The notes under the pieces were generated by a model that searched no databases, was not told where the DNA came from, and saw nothing but the letters and a program-made list of their open reading frames with translations. The translations under genes were made by a program, and so were the position numbers. Below, one piece after another: positions 8,707 to 17,604 of a stretch of DNA of 64,000 bases. The stretch spans positions 109,745-173,744 of the forward strand of contig NZ_MDGK01000063.1 of NCBI RefSeq assembly GCF_001870465.1. The letters run 5' to 3'. The stretch's first letter is position 1. Each line of letters begins with the position of its first letter. The stretch is from Pseudomonas extremorientalis. GTDB lineage: Bacteria > Pseudomonadota > Gammaproteobacteria > Pseudomonadales > Pseudomonadaceae.

Positions 8707-10044
8707 ATGTCCATGACTCCCCGCGAAATCGTCCATGAACTCAACCGCCATATCATCGGCCAGGACGATGCCAAGCGCGCCGTAGCCATCGCGCTGCGTA
8801 ACCGCTGGCGCCGGATGCAACTGCCCGAAGAACTGCGCGTTGAAGTAACGCCAAAGAACATCCTGATGATCGGCCCGACCGGCGTCGGCAAAACCGAGAT
8901 CGCCCGTCGCCTGGCCAAGCTGGCCAACGCGCCGTTCATCAAGGTAGAAGCCACCAAGTTCACCGAAGTGGGCTATGTGGGCCGTGACGTCGAGTCGATC
9001 ATTCGTGACCTGGCCGACGCAGCCCTGAAAATGCTGCGCGAACAGGAAATGACCAAGGTCAGCCATCGCGCCGAAGACGCCGCCGAAGAACGCATCCTCG
9101 ACGCCTTGCTGCCGCCGGCACGCATGGGTTTCAACGAAGACGCCGCACCGGCCTCGGACTCCAACACCCGCCAGCTGTTCCGCAAGCGCCTGCGTGAAGG
9201 CCAGCTGGACGACAAGGAAATCGAGATCGAAGTCGCCGAAGTGTCCGGCGTCGACATCTCTGCCCCGCCTGGCATGGAAGAGATGACCAGTCAGTTGCAG
9301 AACCTGTTCGCCAACATGGGCAAGGGCAAGAAGAAAAGCCGCAAGCTCAAGGTGAAGGAAGCGCTGAAACTGGTGCGCGACGAAGAAGCCGGGCGCCTGG
9401 TGAATGAGGAAGAACTCAAGGCCAAGGCCCTGGAGGCGGTCGAGCAGCATGGCATCGTGTTTATCGACGAGATCGACAAGGTGGCCAAGCGCGGTAACTC
9501 CGGCGGCGTCGATGTGTCCCGTGAAGGCGTACAGCGCGACCTGCTGCCGCTGATCGAAGGTTGCACCGTGAACACCAAGCTGGGCATGGTCAAGACCGAC
9601 CACATCCTGTTTATCGCCTCCGGTGCGTTCCACCTGAGCAAGCCAAGCGACCTGGTGCCGGAGCTGCAAGGCCGCCTGCCGATTCGCGTGGAGTTGAAGG
9701 CGCTGACCCCGGGCGACTTCGAACGCATCCTCAGCGAGCCGCACGCCTCGCTCACCGAGCAGTACCGTGAACTGCTGAAAACCGAAGGCTTGGGCATCGA
9801 GTTCCAGACAGACGGTATCAAGCGCCTGGCGGAGATCGCCTGGCAGGTCAACGAGAAGACCGAGAACATCGGCGCCCGTCGCCTGCACACCTTGCTGGAG
9901 CGGCTGCTGGAGGAAGTGTCTTTCAGTGCCGGCGACCTGGCCGGTGCGCAGAATGGCGAAGTGATCAAGATCGACACGGCTTACGTCAACAGCCACTTGG
10001 GCGAATTGGCGCAAAACGAAGACTTGTCGCGCTATATTCTGTAA
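8707..10044 (+). CDS. hslU: ATP-dependent protease HslVU, ATPase subunit HslU (ClpY)
   Basis: This AAA+ unfoldase feeds substrates into HslV. ATG at 8707 gives MSMTPREIVHELNRHIIGQ and 445 residues. Walker A is GPTGVGKTE (about 57-65), followed by the pore-loop segment EVGYVGRDVESI, the intermediate (I) domain at about 110-230, Walker B IVFIDEIDKVA, and the C-terminal helix ending LSRYIL, which inserts into HslV. It is the second gene of the heat-shock operon. Confidence 0.97.
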   Translation: MSMTPREIVHELNRHIIGQDDAKRAVAIALRNRWRRMQLPEELRVEVTPKNILMIGPTGVGKTEIARRLAKLANAPFIKVEATKFTEVGYVGRDVESIIRDLADAALKMLREQEMTKVSHRAEDAAEERILDALLPPARMGFNEDAAPASDSNTRQLFRKRLREGQLDDKEIEIEVAEVSGVDISAPPGMEEMTSQLQNLFANMGKGKKKSRKLKVKEALKLVRDEEAGRLVNEEELKAKALEAVEQHGIVFIDEIDKVAKRGNSGGVDVSREGVQRDLLPLIEGCTVNTKLGMVKTDHILFIASGAFHLSKPSDLVPELQGRLPIRVELKALTPGDFERILSEPHASLTEQYRELLKTEGLGIEFQTDGIKRLAEIAWQVNEKTENIGARRLHTLLERLLEEVSFSAGDLAGAQNGEVIKIDTAYVNSHLGELAQNEDLSRYIL

Positions 10045-10069
10045 GCCTCACACAGAATCGCTTCGCTTG

Positions 10070-10162
10070 AATGTGGGAGGGGGCTTGCCCCCGATGGCGG
10101 TCTGTCAGACAACTATGTACTGACTGACACACTGCTATCGGGGGCAAGCCCCCTCCCACATG
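10070..10162. repeat. REPIN (paired inverted REP elements)
   Basis: TGTGGGAGGGGGCTTGCCCC and its complement flank about 40 bases that contain GTCAG/CTGAC inverted arms. It lies between hslU and the DUF971 gene and closely resembles the doublet at 63253-63343. Confidence 0.85.
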
Positions 10163-10192
10163 TTGAAGCCGGTCTCTTCAGGATCATTACCC

Positions 10193-10570
10193 ATGTCCAA
10201 ATTCCCCACCGCGGTAAACCTGCACAAAACCTCCAACACCCTAGGCCTCACCTACGGGCCTGACGAGGTGTACCAACTTCCTGCCGAACTGTTGCGCACC
10301 CACTCGCCTTCCGCCGAGGTCCAGGGTCACGGTAAGCCGATCCTGCAATTCGGCAAGCTCAACGTGAAGCTGATCAAGATCGAACCGGCCGGCCAGTACG
10401 CACTGAAATTGACCTTTGACGACGGGCATGACAGTGGACTGTTCACCTGGGACTACCTCTATCAGTTGGCCGTGCGTCAGGACGCGCTGTGGGCCGACTA
10501 TCTTGCCGAACTCAAAGCCGCCGGCAAAACCCGCGACCCGAGCGAGTCGGTCGTACGGCTGATGCTCTAG
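10193..10570 (+). CDS. DUF971 (gamma-butyrobetaine hydroxylase N-terminal-like) protein
   Basis: This 125-residue protein starts at MSKFPTAVNLHKTS (ATG 10193). The whole chain corresponds to the small domain found at the N-terminus of gamma-butyrobetaine hydroxylases and as a stand-alone DUF971 protein, with the motif FDDGHDSGLFTWDYLYQLA and an LRTHSPSAEVQGHG segment. The biochemical role in bacteria is not established, although links to metal or iron-sulfur handling have been proposed for the family. It conserves its place between hslU and phaC1 in Pseudomonas. Confidence 0.8.
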   Translation: MSKFPTAVNLHKTSNTLGLTYGPDEVYQLPAELLRTHSPSAEVQGHGKPILQFGKLNVKLIKIEPAGQYALKLTFDDGHDSGLFTWDYLYQLAVRQDALWADYLAELKAAGKTRDPSESVVRLML

Positions 10571-10687
10571 CTCAGGCGTCTTGCTCTTTAGAGCGCATTT
10601 TCTAATTTCATCTGCTTGAATGCCCTGTCGCGTGGCCAACGATTGGCCCGCTTGCGAAAAAAATTAAACTCGGGTAACCAATGGAAC

Positions 10688-10703
10688 TGGCAAGTTCCCT
10701 GCA
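10688..10703 (+). promoter_or_regulatory. Putative sigma-54 promoter upstream of phaC1
   Basis: TGGCAAGTTCCCTGCA has the invariant GG and GC of the -24/-12 elements at the required spacing (consensus TGGCAC-N5-TTGCA). It lies 117 bases upstream of the phaC1 ATG. Nitrogen-linked RpoN control of PHA synthase genes is known in P. aeruginosa, which fits. Confidence 0.6.
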
Positions 10704-10819
10704 TTTGACGATGTGGTATCAACGGTCACCCGAGTCGCAGTACCAGGCTTGTGTTGTGTATCGAAACTGGGTGCGCAGCGGTCCCCGGTACTCGTCTTTC
10801 GGACAATGGAGCGTCGTAG

Positions 10820-12499
10820 ATGAGTAACAAGAACAACGATGACTTGAAACGCCAGGCCTCGGAAAACACTCTGGGGCTCAACCCGATCATCGCGTTACGT
10901 AAAAAGGATTTACTCGCCTCGGCGAAGATGGTGCTGACCCAAGCCATCAAGCAACCGTTGCACAGCGTCAAGCACGTCGCCCATTTTGGCGTCGAACTGA
11001 AGAATGTGATGTTTGGCAAATCCGCGCTGGTGCCGGAAAGCGATGACCGTCGTTTCACCGACCCGGCCTGGAGCCAGAACCCGCTCTACAAGCGCTACCT
11101 GCAAACCTACCTGGCGTGGCGCAAGGAACTGCACGACTGGATCGGCGACAGCAACCTGTCGGAACAGGACATCAGCCGTGGCCACTTCGTGATCAACCTG
11201 ATGACCGAAGCCATGGCCCCCACCAACAGCGCGGCCAACCCGGCGGCGGTCAAGCGTTTCTTTGAAACCGGCGGCAAGAGCCTGCTCGACGGCCTGTCCC
11301 ACCTGGCCAAGGACATGGTGCACAACGGCGGCATGCCCAGCCAGGTCAACATGGGCGCCTTTGAAGTGGGCAAGACCCTGGGCACCACCGAAGGCGCGGT
11401 GGTGTTTCGCAATGACGTGCTGGAGTTGATCCAGTACAAGCCGATCACCGAACAGGTGCACGAACGCCCGCTGCTGGTGGTGCCGCCGCAGATCAACAAA
11501 TTCTATGTATTCGACCTGAGCCCGGAGAAGAGCCTGGCGCGCTTTTGCCTGCGCAACGGCCAGCAGACGTTCATCGTCAGCTGGCGCAACCCGACCAAGG
11601 CGCAGCGCGAGTGGGGCCTGTCGACCTATATCGAAGCGCTCAAGGAAGCCGTCGATGTGGTCACCGCGATCACCGGCAGCAAAGACGTGAATATGCTCGG
11701 CGCCTGCTCCGGCGGCATTACCTGCACCGCCCTGCTTGGCCACTACGCGGCGCTGGGGGAGAAGAAGGTCAACGCCCTGACCCTGCTGGTGAGCGTGCTG
11801 GACACCACGCTGGACACCCAGGTGGCGCTGTTCGTCGACGAGCAGACCCTGGAGGCGGCCAAGCGCCATTCCTACCAGGCCGGCGTGCTCGAAGGCCGCG
11901 ACATGGCCAAGGTGTTCGCCTGGATGCGCCCCAATGACCTGATCTGGAACTACTGGGTGAACAACTACCTGCTGGGCAACGAGCCGCCGGTGTTCGACAT
12001 CCTGTTCTGGAACAACGACACCACGCGCTTGCCGGCGGCGTTCCACGGCGATCTGATCGAACTGTTCAAGAACAACCCACTGGTGCGCGCCAACGCACTG
12101 GAAGTGTGCGGCACGCCCATCGACCTGAAGCAGGTCACCGCCGATATCTATTCATTGGCGGGCACCAACGATCACATTACGCCGTGGCAATCCTGCTACA
12201 AGTCGGCGCAGCTGTTTGGTGGCAAGGTCGAGTTCGTGCTGTCGAGCAGCGGGCATATCCAGAGCATCCTCAACCCGCCGGGCAACCCCAAGGCGCGCTA
12301 CCAGACCAGCGATGGCCTGGCGGGCAAGCCGCTTGAGTGGCAGGAGAATGCGACCAAGCATACGGATTCGTGGTGGCTGCATTGGCAGGCATGGCAGGCG
12401 GAGCGAGCGGGTAAGTTGAAAAAGGCGCCTACGAGTTTGGGTAACAAAACCTACGCCGCAGCAGAGGCGGCGCCCGGCACCTACGTACACGAACGCTAA
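10820..12499 (+). CDS. phaC1: Class II poly(3-hydroxyalkanoate) synthase 1
   Basis: The enzyme polymerises medium-chain (R)-3-hydroxyacyl-CoA into PHA at the granule surface. The 559 residues are the class II length. The lipase-like box NMLGACSGGIT places the nucleophile at Cys296; the Asp of the TNDHITPW segment and the His of SSSGHIQS complete the triad. It heads the phaC1-phaZ-phaC2-phaD cluster and has a sigma-54-like promoter about 120 bases upstream. A REP hairpin separates it from phaZ. Confidence 0.97.
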   Translation: MSNKNNDDLKRQASENTLGLNPIIALRKKDLLASAKMVLTQAIKQPLHSVKHVAHFGVELKNVMFGKSALVPESDDRRFTDPAWSQNPLYKRYLQTYLAWRKELHDWIGDSNLSEQDISRGHFVINLMTEAMAPTNSAANPAAVKRFFETGGKSLLDGLSHLAKDMVHNGGMPSQVNMGAFEVGKTLGTTEGAVVFRNDVLELIQYKPITEQVHERPLLVVPPQINKFYVFDLSPEKSLARFCLRNGQQTFIVSWRNPTKAQREWGLSTYIEALKEAVDVVTAITGSKDVNMLGACSGGITCTALLGHYAALGEKKVNALTLLVSVLDTTLDTQVALFVDEQTLEAAKRHSYQAGVLEGRDMAKVFAWMRPNDLIWNYWVNNYLLGNEPPVFDILFWNNDTTRLPAAFHGDLIELFKNNPLVRANALEVCGTPIDLKQVTADIYSLAGTNDHITPWQSCYKSAQLFGGKVEFVLSSSGHIQSILNPPGNPKARYQTSDGLAGKPLEWQENATKHTDSWWLHWQAWQAERAGKLKKAPTSLGNKTYAAAEAAPGTYVHER

Positions 12500-12513
12500 A
12501 TTGAAATGCATTC

Positions 12514-12547
12514 AAATGTGGGAGGGGGCTTGCCCCGTCCCACATTG
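12514..12547. repeat. Single REP-type palindrome between phaC1 and phaZ
   Basis: AAATGTGGGAGGGGGCTT and GCCCCGTCCCACATT form a hairpin in the 85-base gap. It may stabilise the 3' end of phaC1 mRNA or partly uncouple it from phaZ. Confidence 0.6.
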
Positions 12548-12584
12548 ACCGCATTCCGGCTGTAACACTTCACAGGGTTTGAGC

Positions 12585-13430
12585 ATGCCGCAACCGTTCA
12601 TCTTCCGTACCATCGACCTGGATGGCCAGACCATCCGCACGGCGGTACGCCCGGGCAAGCCTCACTTGACGCCGCTGCTGATCTTCAATGGCATCGGCGC
12701 CAACCTTGAGTTGGTGTTTCCGTTCGTCCAGGCGCTGGACCCGGACCTGGAAGTGATCGCCTTCGATGTGCCCGGCGTGGGCGGTTCGTCGACACCCAAT
12801 CGACCGTACCGCTTTCCCGGTTTGGCCAAACTCACCGCGCGTATGCTCGATTACCTGAACTATGGCCAGGTGAATGCCGTTGGCGTGTCCTGGGGCGGCG
12901 CGCTGGCGCAGCAGTTTGCCTATGACTACCCGGAGCGGTGCAAAAAGTTGATCCTCGCAGCCACGGCGGCGGGTGCAGTGATGGTGCCGGGCAAGCCAAA
13001 AGTGCTGTGGCTGATGGCCAGCCCGCGCCGCTACATCCAGCCGTCCCACGTGGTGCGCATCGCGCCGATGATCTACGGCGGTTCGTTCCGCCGCGATTCG
13101 AAACTGGCCGCCGAACACGCCAGCAAAGTGCGCTCGGCCGGCAAGCTCGGCTACTACTGGCAACTGTTCGCCGGGTTGGGCTGGACCAGCATCCACTGGC
13201 TGCACAAGATCCGCCAGCCCACCCTGGTGCTGGCGGGGGACGATGACCCGCTGATCCCGCTGATCAACATGCGCATGCTCGCCTGGCGCATTCCCAATGC
13301 ACAGTTGCACATCATCGATGACGGCCACCTGTTCCTGATCACCCGGGCCGAAGCCGTGGCGCCGATCATCATGAAGTTTCTTGAAGAGGAGCGCATGCGC
13401 GCGGTGATTCATCCGCGACCGGCCGTGTAA
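12585..13430 (+). CDS. phaZ: Intracellular PHA depolymerase
   Basis: The alpha/beta hydrolase degrades stored medium-chain PHA granules to 3-hydroxy acids. ATG at 12585 (MPQPFIFRTIDLDGQTIRTA) is used rather than the in-frame TTG at 12579, giving 281 residues. The nucleophile Ser102 lies in GVSWGGALAQQ; GDDDPLIP and DDGHLFLI carry the Asp and His. The position between the two synthase genes is standard, and the opposed activities allow polymer turnover. Confidence 0.96.
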   Translation: MPQPFIFRTIDLDGQTIRTAVRPGKPHLTPLLIFNGIGANLELVFPFVQALDPDLEVIAFDVPGVGGSSTPNRPYRFPGLAKLTARMLDYLNYGQVNAVGVSWGGALAQQFAYDYPERCKKLILAATAAGAVMVPGKPKVLWLMASPRRYIQPSHVVRIAPMIYGGSFRRDSKLAAEHASKVRSAGKLGYYWQLFAGLGWTSIHWLHKIRQPTLVLAGDDDPLIPLINMRMLAWRIPNAQLHIIDDGHLFLITRAEAVAPIIMKFLEEERMRAVIHPRPAV

Positions 13431-13519
13431 GGACCACACCGCCGCGCAACTTGCCAGGAACCGACTATGGTTCTGAATTGGCGTGCCTGTTTGATGGCTT
13501 GACGAAGGAGTGTTGGCTC

Positions 13520-15202
13520 ATGCGAGAAAGACCCGTGACGAACCCGGCGCCCACACCCGCCGCGTTCATCAACGCGCAAAATGCGATCACCGGCCTGCGC
13601 GGCCGGGATTTGCTGTCGACGCTGCGCAGCGTGGCTGCCCATGGCCTGCGCAACCCGGTGCATACCGTTCGGCATGCCTGGGCGCTGAGCGGGCAACTGG
13701 GCCGCGTACTGCTCGGTGAAACCGTGCACGAACCCAACCCCAACGACAGCCGCTTCAACGACCCCACCTGGAAGCTAAACCCCCTGTACCGCCGCAGCCT
13801 GCAGGCCTATCTGAGCTGGCAGAAGCAGACACGTCACTGGATCGATGACAGCACCCTCAGCGACGATGACCGGGCCCGTGCGCACTTTGCCTTCTCATTG
13901 CTCAACGATGCGGTCTCGCCGTCCAACACCCTGCTCAATCCGTTGGCGGTCAAGGAGCTGCTCAACTCCGGCGGCAACAGCGTGGTGCGCGGGGTGACCA
14001 ACCTGGTCGAAGACCTGCTGCACAACAATGGCCTGCCACGCCAGGTGAGCAAGCACGCTTTCGAAGTGGGCAAGACGGTCGCCACCACCCCCGGTTCGGT
14101 GGTGTTTCGCAATGAGCTGCTGGAGCTGATCCAGTACAAGCCCATGAGCGAAAAACAGTACGCCAAGCCGCTGCTGGTCGTGCCGCCGCAAATCAACAAG
14201 TTCTACATTTTCGACCTGAGCCCGGCCAACAGCTTTGTGCAGTACGCCCTGAAAAACGGCCTGCAGACCTTCATGATCAGCTGGCGCAATCCGGATGTGC
14301 GGCATCGCGAATGGGGCCTTTCCACCTATGTCGCCGCGCTGGAGGAAGCACTCAACGTCTGTCGCGCGATCAGCGGCGCCCGCGAGGTCAACCTGATGGG
14401 CGCCTGCGCCGGCGGCCTGACCATCGCCGCGCTGCAAGGCCACCTACAGGCCAAGCGCCAGCTGCGCCGCATCTCCAGCGCAAGTTACCTGGTGAGCCTG
14501 CTGGACAGCCAGATCGACAGCCCCGCCACCCTGTTCGCCGACGAGCAGACCCTGGAAGCCGCCAAGCGTCGCTCCTACCAGCAAGGCGTGCTCGACGGCC
14601 GCGACATGGCCAAGGTATTTGCCTGGATGCGCCCCAATGACCTGATCTGGAACTACTGGATCAACAATTACCTGCTGGGCAAGGAACCACCGGCCTTCGA
14701 CATCCTGTACTGGAACAACGACAACACGCGCCTGCCCGCCGCCTTGCACGGCGACCTGCTGGACTTCTTCAAGCACAACCCACTGAGCCATCCGGGCGGC
14801 CTGGAAGTGTGTGGCACGCCCATCGATTTGCAGAAGGTCACGGTGGACAGTTTCAGCGTGGCCGGCATCAACGACCACATCACGCCGTGGGATGCGGTGT
14901 ATCGCTCCACTCAGTTGCTGGGCGGCGAGCGGCGCTTCGTGCTGTCCAACAGCGGGCATATCCAGAGCATTCTCAACCCGCCGGGCAACCCCAAGGCCAA
15001 CTACGTCGAGAACCTCAAGCTGAGCAGCGACCCACGCGCCTGGTATTACGACGCCAACCACGTCGAAGGCAGCTGGTGGCCGCGTTGGCTGGAATGGATC
15101 CAACAGCGTTCCGGCGTACAACGCGAAACCCTCACCGCCCTGGGCAACCAGAATTACCCACCGATGGAAGCGGCACCGGGCACTTACGTGCGCGTGCGCT
15201 GA
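13520..15202 (+). CDS. phaC2: Class II poly(3-hydroxyalkanoate) synthase 2
   Basis: This 560-residue paralogue of PhaC1 is collinear with it throughout and has its nucleophile Cys296 in NLMGACAGGLT; the Asp (GINDHITPWDAV) and His (SNSGHIQS) are kept. ATG at 13520 is preceded by AAGGAG; the upstream in-frame ATG at 13451 lacks such a site and the family N-terminus begins later. The two synthases usually differ in substrate preference. Confidence 0.96.
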   Translation: MRERPVTNPAPTPAAFINAQNAITGLRGRDLLSTLRSVAAHGLRNPVHTVRHAWALSGQLGRVLLGETVHEPNPNDSRFNDPTWKLNPLYRRSLQAYLSWQKQTRHWIDDSTLSDDDRARAHFAFSLLNDAVSPSNTLLNPLAVKELLNSGGNSVVRGVTNLVEDLLHNNGLPRQVSKHAFEVGKTVATTPGSVVFRNELLELIQYKPMSEKQYAKPLLVVPPQINKFYIFDLSPANSFVQYALKNGLQTFMISWRNPDVRHREWGLSTYVAALEEALNVCRAISGAREVNLMGACAGGLTIAALQGHLQAKRQLRRISSASYLVSLLDSQIDSPATLFADEQTLEAAKRRSYQQGVLDGRDMAKVFAWMRPNDLIWNYWINNYLLGKEPPAFDILYWNNDNTRLPAALHGDLLDFFKHNPLSHPGGLEVCGTPIDLQKVTVDSFSVAGINDHITPWDAVYRSTQLLGGERRFVLSNSGHIQSILNPPGNPKANYVENLKLSSDPRAWYYDANHVEGSWWPRWLEWIQQRSGVQRETLTALGNQNYPPMEAAPGTYVRVR

Positions 15203-15229
15203 GCTCAACGATCACCTTAAGAAGACTGG

Positions 15230-15850
15230 ATGAAGACCCGCGACCGTATCCTTGAATGCGCCCTGCAACTGTTCAACCAGAAGGGCGAACCCAACGTGTC
15301 GACCATGGAGGTGGCCAATGAAATGGGGATCAGCCCCGGCAACCTCTACTACCACTTCCATGGCAAGGAGCCGCTGGTCCTGGGGCTGTTCGAGCGTTTC
15401 CAGAATGAGCTGGCACCCCTGCTGGACCCACCGCCAGACGCGCAATTGGAAGCCGAGGATTACTGGCTGTTCTTGCACTTGATTGTCGAGCGCATGGCGC
15501 ATTATCGGTTTCTGTTTCAGGACCTGTCGAATCTGGCAGGGCGCCTGCCGAAGCTGGCCAAGGGCATTCGCAACCTGCTGACGGCGCTGAAACGGACCCT
15601 GGCGTCATTGCTGGCGCGGTTGAAGACGGCAGGACAACTGGTCAGTAGCACCCAGGCCCTGGGGCAACTGGTGGAGCAGATCACCATGACCTTGCTGTTC
15701 TCCCTGGATTACCAACGGATTCTCGATCGTGAAGGCGAAGTACAGGTGGTGGTTTACCAGATCATGATGCTGGTGGCGCCCCATCTGCTATCGCCGGCAC
15801 GCCAGACAACTGAGCAATTGGCCCTGCGTTATCTGGACAGGCCGATTTAA
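15230..15850 (+). CDS. phaD: TetR-family regulator PhaD of the PHA cluster
   Basis: The 206-residue protein has an N-terminal TetR helix-turn-helix (about 1-50; RILECALQLFNQKGEPNVST, then GISPGNLYYHFHGKEPL) and a ligand-binding C-terminal domain. In P. putida PhaD activates the phaI and phaC1 promoters, responding to a fatty-acid-derived ligand. It ends the phaC1ZC2D operon, 27 bases after phaC2. In other Pseudomonas phaF would follow directly; here an accessory fimbrial segment intervenes. Confidence 0.93.
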   Translation: MKTRDRILECALQLFNQKGEPNVSTMEVANEMGISPGNLYYHFHGKEPLVLGLFERFQNELAPLLDPPPDAQLEAEDYWLFLHLIVERMAHYRFLFQDLSNLAGRLPKLAKGIRNLLTALKRTLASLLARLKTAGQLVSSTQALGQLVEQITMTLLFSLDYQRILDREGEVQVVVYQIMMLVAPHLLSPARQTTEQLALRYLDRPI

Positions 15851-15886
15851 ATACTCGCGCAAGTCAAACATTCAAACCACGCGGCG

Positions 15887-16570
15887 TTAATCAGGACGAC
15901 CAAACTGCTTGGTAAACATAAAAAGCTCACTGTCAGTCCTGATACCCAACTTCCGATACGCCGACTGTTTTTGTGTACTGATAGTACTCGCGCTACGCGA
16001 AAACTTTGCCGCAATTGAATTCACGGACATTCCGTCCAGAAAACAACGCAGGACCTCCTGTTCCCTGGGGGTCAAGGCGCCGCTCAATCGTACCGGCAGT
16101 GCATTTTCAAGTGTCGACTTGATATTCTCCCGTGCCAGAACAGACTCTCCCTCCCGCAGCACCGACAACATGCAACGCTGCAGGTAAATCCGCCCCTGGG
16201 CGACAGTCCGAATAGCCACGATCAATTCCGTGAGGTGTTCGGTCTTGCCCAGCACTCCAAAGCTCCCGGCCTTCAACGCCAGTATCACCGTTGCGCGCGT
16301 GCAGCGGGATGACACAACGAGCACCTTGCAACGTTTGAAACGCCTGCCCAGCATCTGGATCAGGCCGAGGCCATCGATGTCTGACGGCCCCAGTGTAAAG
16401 TCCATCACCACCACATCCGCAGGTTGTTGGCCGAGCGCATCAAGCAACTCCCTGGATGTGCCGAAGGACCCGATGACCTCCAGGTCGGGCTCTTTGCGCA
16501 GGCCCAGTTCAATTCCCTGCCGAACCATTTCATGATTATCCAGCAACATGATGGTGTGCATTTCAGACAC
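15887..16570 (-). CDS. LuxR/NarL-type response regulator, divergent from the fimbrial operon
   Basis: The 227 residues comprise an N-terminal receiver domain (phospho-acceptor Asp in VVVMDFTLGPSDIDG, switch Ser in LVVSSRC, Lys in GVLGKTEHL) and a C-terminal LuxR helix-turn-helix (LTPREQEVLRCFLDGMSVNS to about 220). The FTLGPSDIDGLGLI loop and the SASTISTQKQSAYRKLGI recognition helix are RcsB/EvgA-like. A second ATG at 16561 is possible. No sensor kinase is adjacent. Divergent placement across a 359-base AT-rich spacer suggests that it controls the fimbrial genes; this is inference. Confidence 0.85.
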   Translation of the reverse strand: MSEMHTIMLLDNHEMVRQGIELGLRKEPDLEVIGSFGTSRELLDALGQQPADVVVMDFTLGPSDIDGLGLIQMLGRRFKRCKVLVVSSRCTRATVILALKAGSFGVLGKTEHLTELIVAIRTVAQGRIYLQRCMLSVLREGESVLARENIKSTLENALPVRLSGALTPREQEVLRCFLDGMSVNSIAAKFSRSASTISTQKQSAYRKLGIRTDSELFMFTKQFGRPD

Positions 16571-16929
16571 CCGGAAGTTCGCTCAAGTAAGTAAAAATTA
16601 GTACACATATGCTCGTTGCACGAACAGTGTATAGCGCAGCCTTTTTCGTGAATCAATCCATCAAAAACAGCCAACATGCGCCTGACAAGTTATTCCTACA
16701 TACATGTCTTACATTGAAACCCTACAGACACCACCACATACAATTGTTTTAATTAAAATTTTAGACTTCGAATATTTACGAGATAAATCTCGTGACCTGT
16801 CGATAGGCAAAAATAACGTTCCCAGCCAAATTACTGCCACCTGCCATTCGGTAAAAAAACGAAACAAATTACCGATGCAACACTTCAATGTGTGGCGGGT
16901 TACTCAGATAACTCACGATTGGGAACACT
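16571..16929. promoter_or_regulatory. AT-rich divergent regulatory region of the fimbrial locus
   Basis: This 359-base spacer is much more AT-rich than its surroundings. It holds a 16-base palindrome ACGAGATAAATCTCGT (16778-16793, 7-base perfect arms) and a 12-base palindrome TTTTAATTAAAA (16747-16758). A short frame at 16704-17063 overlaps the pilin start in another phase and is not credible. The region is likely to hold the promoters for the regulator and the pilin; the AT-richness would suit silencing by MvaT/H-NS-type proteins. Confidence 0.5.
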
Positions 16930-17511
16930 ATGAAAGTCAACGTTTTCTCCACCCTCGCCGTAGTACTCGCCTTAGCCGCGGCGGTTTCGCAGCCGGCACA
17001 GGCTGCCAACGACGGAACCATCAACTTCACCGGGTTGGTGAGCGATACGACCTGCACCATTGAAGGCGCAGCGCCAGGCACCGGCGCCGTGGTCAAAGAC
17101 GTCAACCTCGGTGGCGTGTCCGCCGCACGCCTGCAGAAACCGGGTGATCGCGCCAACCTGACCGGCTTCACCATCCGCATCGGCGCACCTGGCGAAGGTG
17201 GCTGCACCAACGGACGCACCGCAATGGTTGCATTCGACCCTACCAGCCCGGCCATTGATGTGGCGACCGGGCGCTTGAACATCGACGGCTACGATGACCC
17301 GTCCGACACCACCAACGCCAAGAACGTACAGGTTGAGGTGACCAACCGTAATGGCACTCCGATCAACGTTTACACGGAAAAATCCGAAGGTGTGGTCATC
17401 GCCGACAACCAGGCTGTCATCCCATTGGCCGCACAGATGTACGCCAGTGGTGCCGCGACTGAAGGTACTGTCAAGACCCGCGTCGGCTTCATGGTCGTGT
17501 ACGCCGATTGA
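16930..17511 (+). CDS. Major fimbrial subunit (type 1 / chaperone-usher pilin)
   Basis: The 193-residue secreted pilin has a signal peptide ending AQPAQA (about residue 25), mature start NDGTINFTG, a Cys pair (TTCTIEG and GGCTNGR) for the pilin disulfide, and a C-terminal beta strand (VKTRVGFMVVYAD) of the kind donated to the chaperone. Its first place in the operon and the strong hairpins after it suggest it is the most abundant subunit. Confidence 0.85.
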   Translation: MKVNVFSTLAVVLALAAAVSQPAQAANDGTINFTGLVSDTTCTIEGAAPGTGAVVKDVNLGGVSAARLQKPGDRANLTGFTIRIGAPGEGGCTNGRTAMVAFDPTSPAIDVATGRLNIDGYDDPSDTTNAKNVQVEVTNRNGTPINVYTEKSEGVVIADNQAVIPLAAQMYASGAATEGTVKTRVGFMVVYAD

Positions 17512-17520
17512 TAGAAAAGC

Positions 17521-17575
17521 AGGCCCGCTCTGGCGGGCCTTGCGCGCAACGGGCCTGCCGCCGCCAGGCAGGCCC
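17521..17575 (+). terminator. Two consecutive GC-rich hairpins after the major pilin gene
   Basis: AGGCCCGCTCTGGCGGGCCT (17521-17540, 8-base stem) and GGGCCTGCC/GGCAGGCCC (17551-17575, 9-base stem, perfect arms) fill the gap before the chaperone gene. Neither is followed by a T-run, so they look like partial terminators or mRNA-protecting structures rather than full stops. Confidence 0.55.
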
Positions 17576-17604
17576 ACCCGCTTGATTCGAAGAGAGCTTT
17601 GAGC

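Noticed and set aside
16704..17063. Small 119-codon frame in the fimbrial regulatory spacer
   Set aside because: It overlaps the pilin start in another phase, has no ribosome site and no recognisable features.
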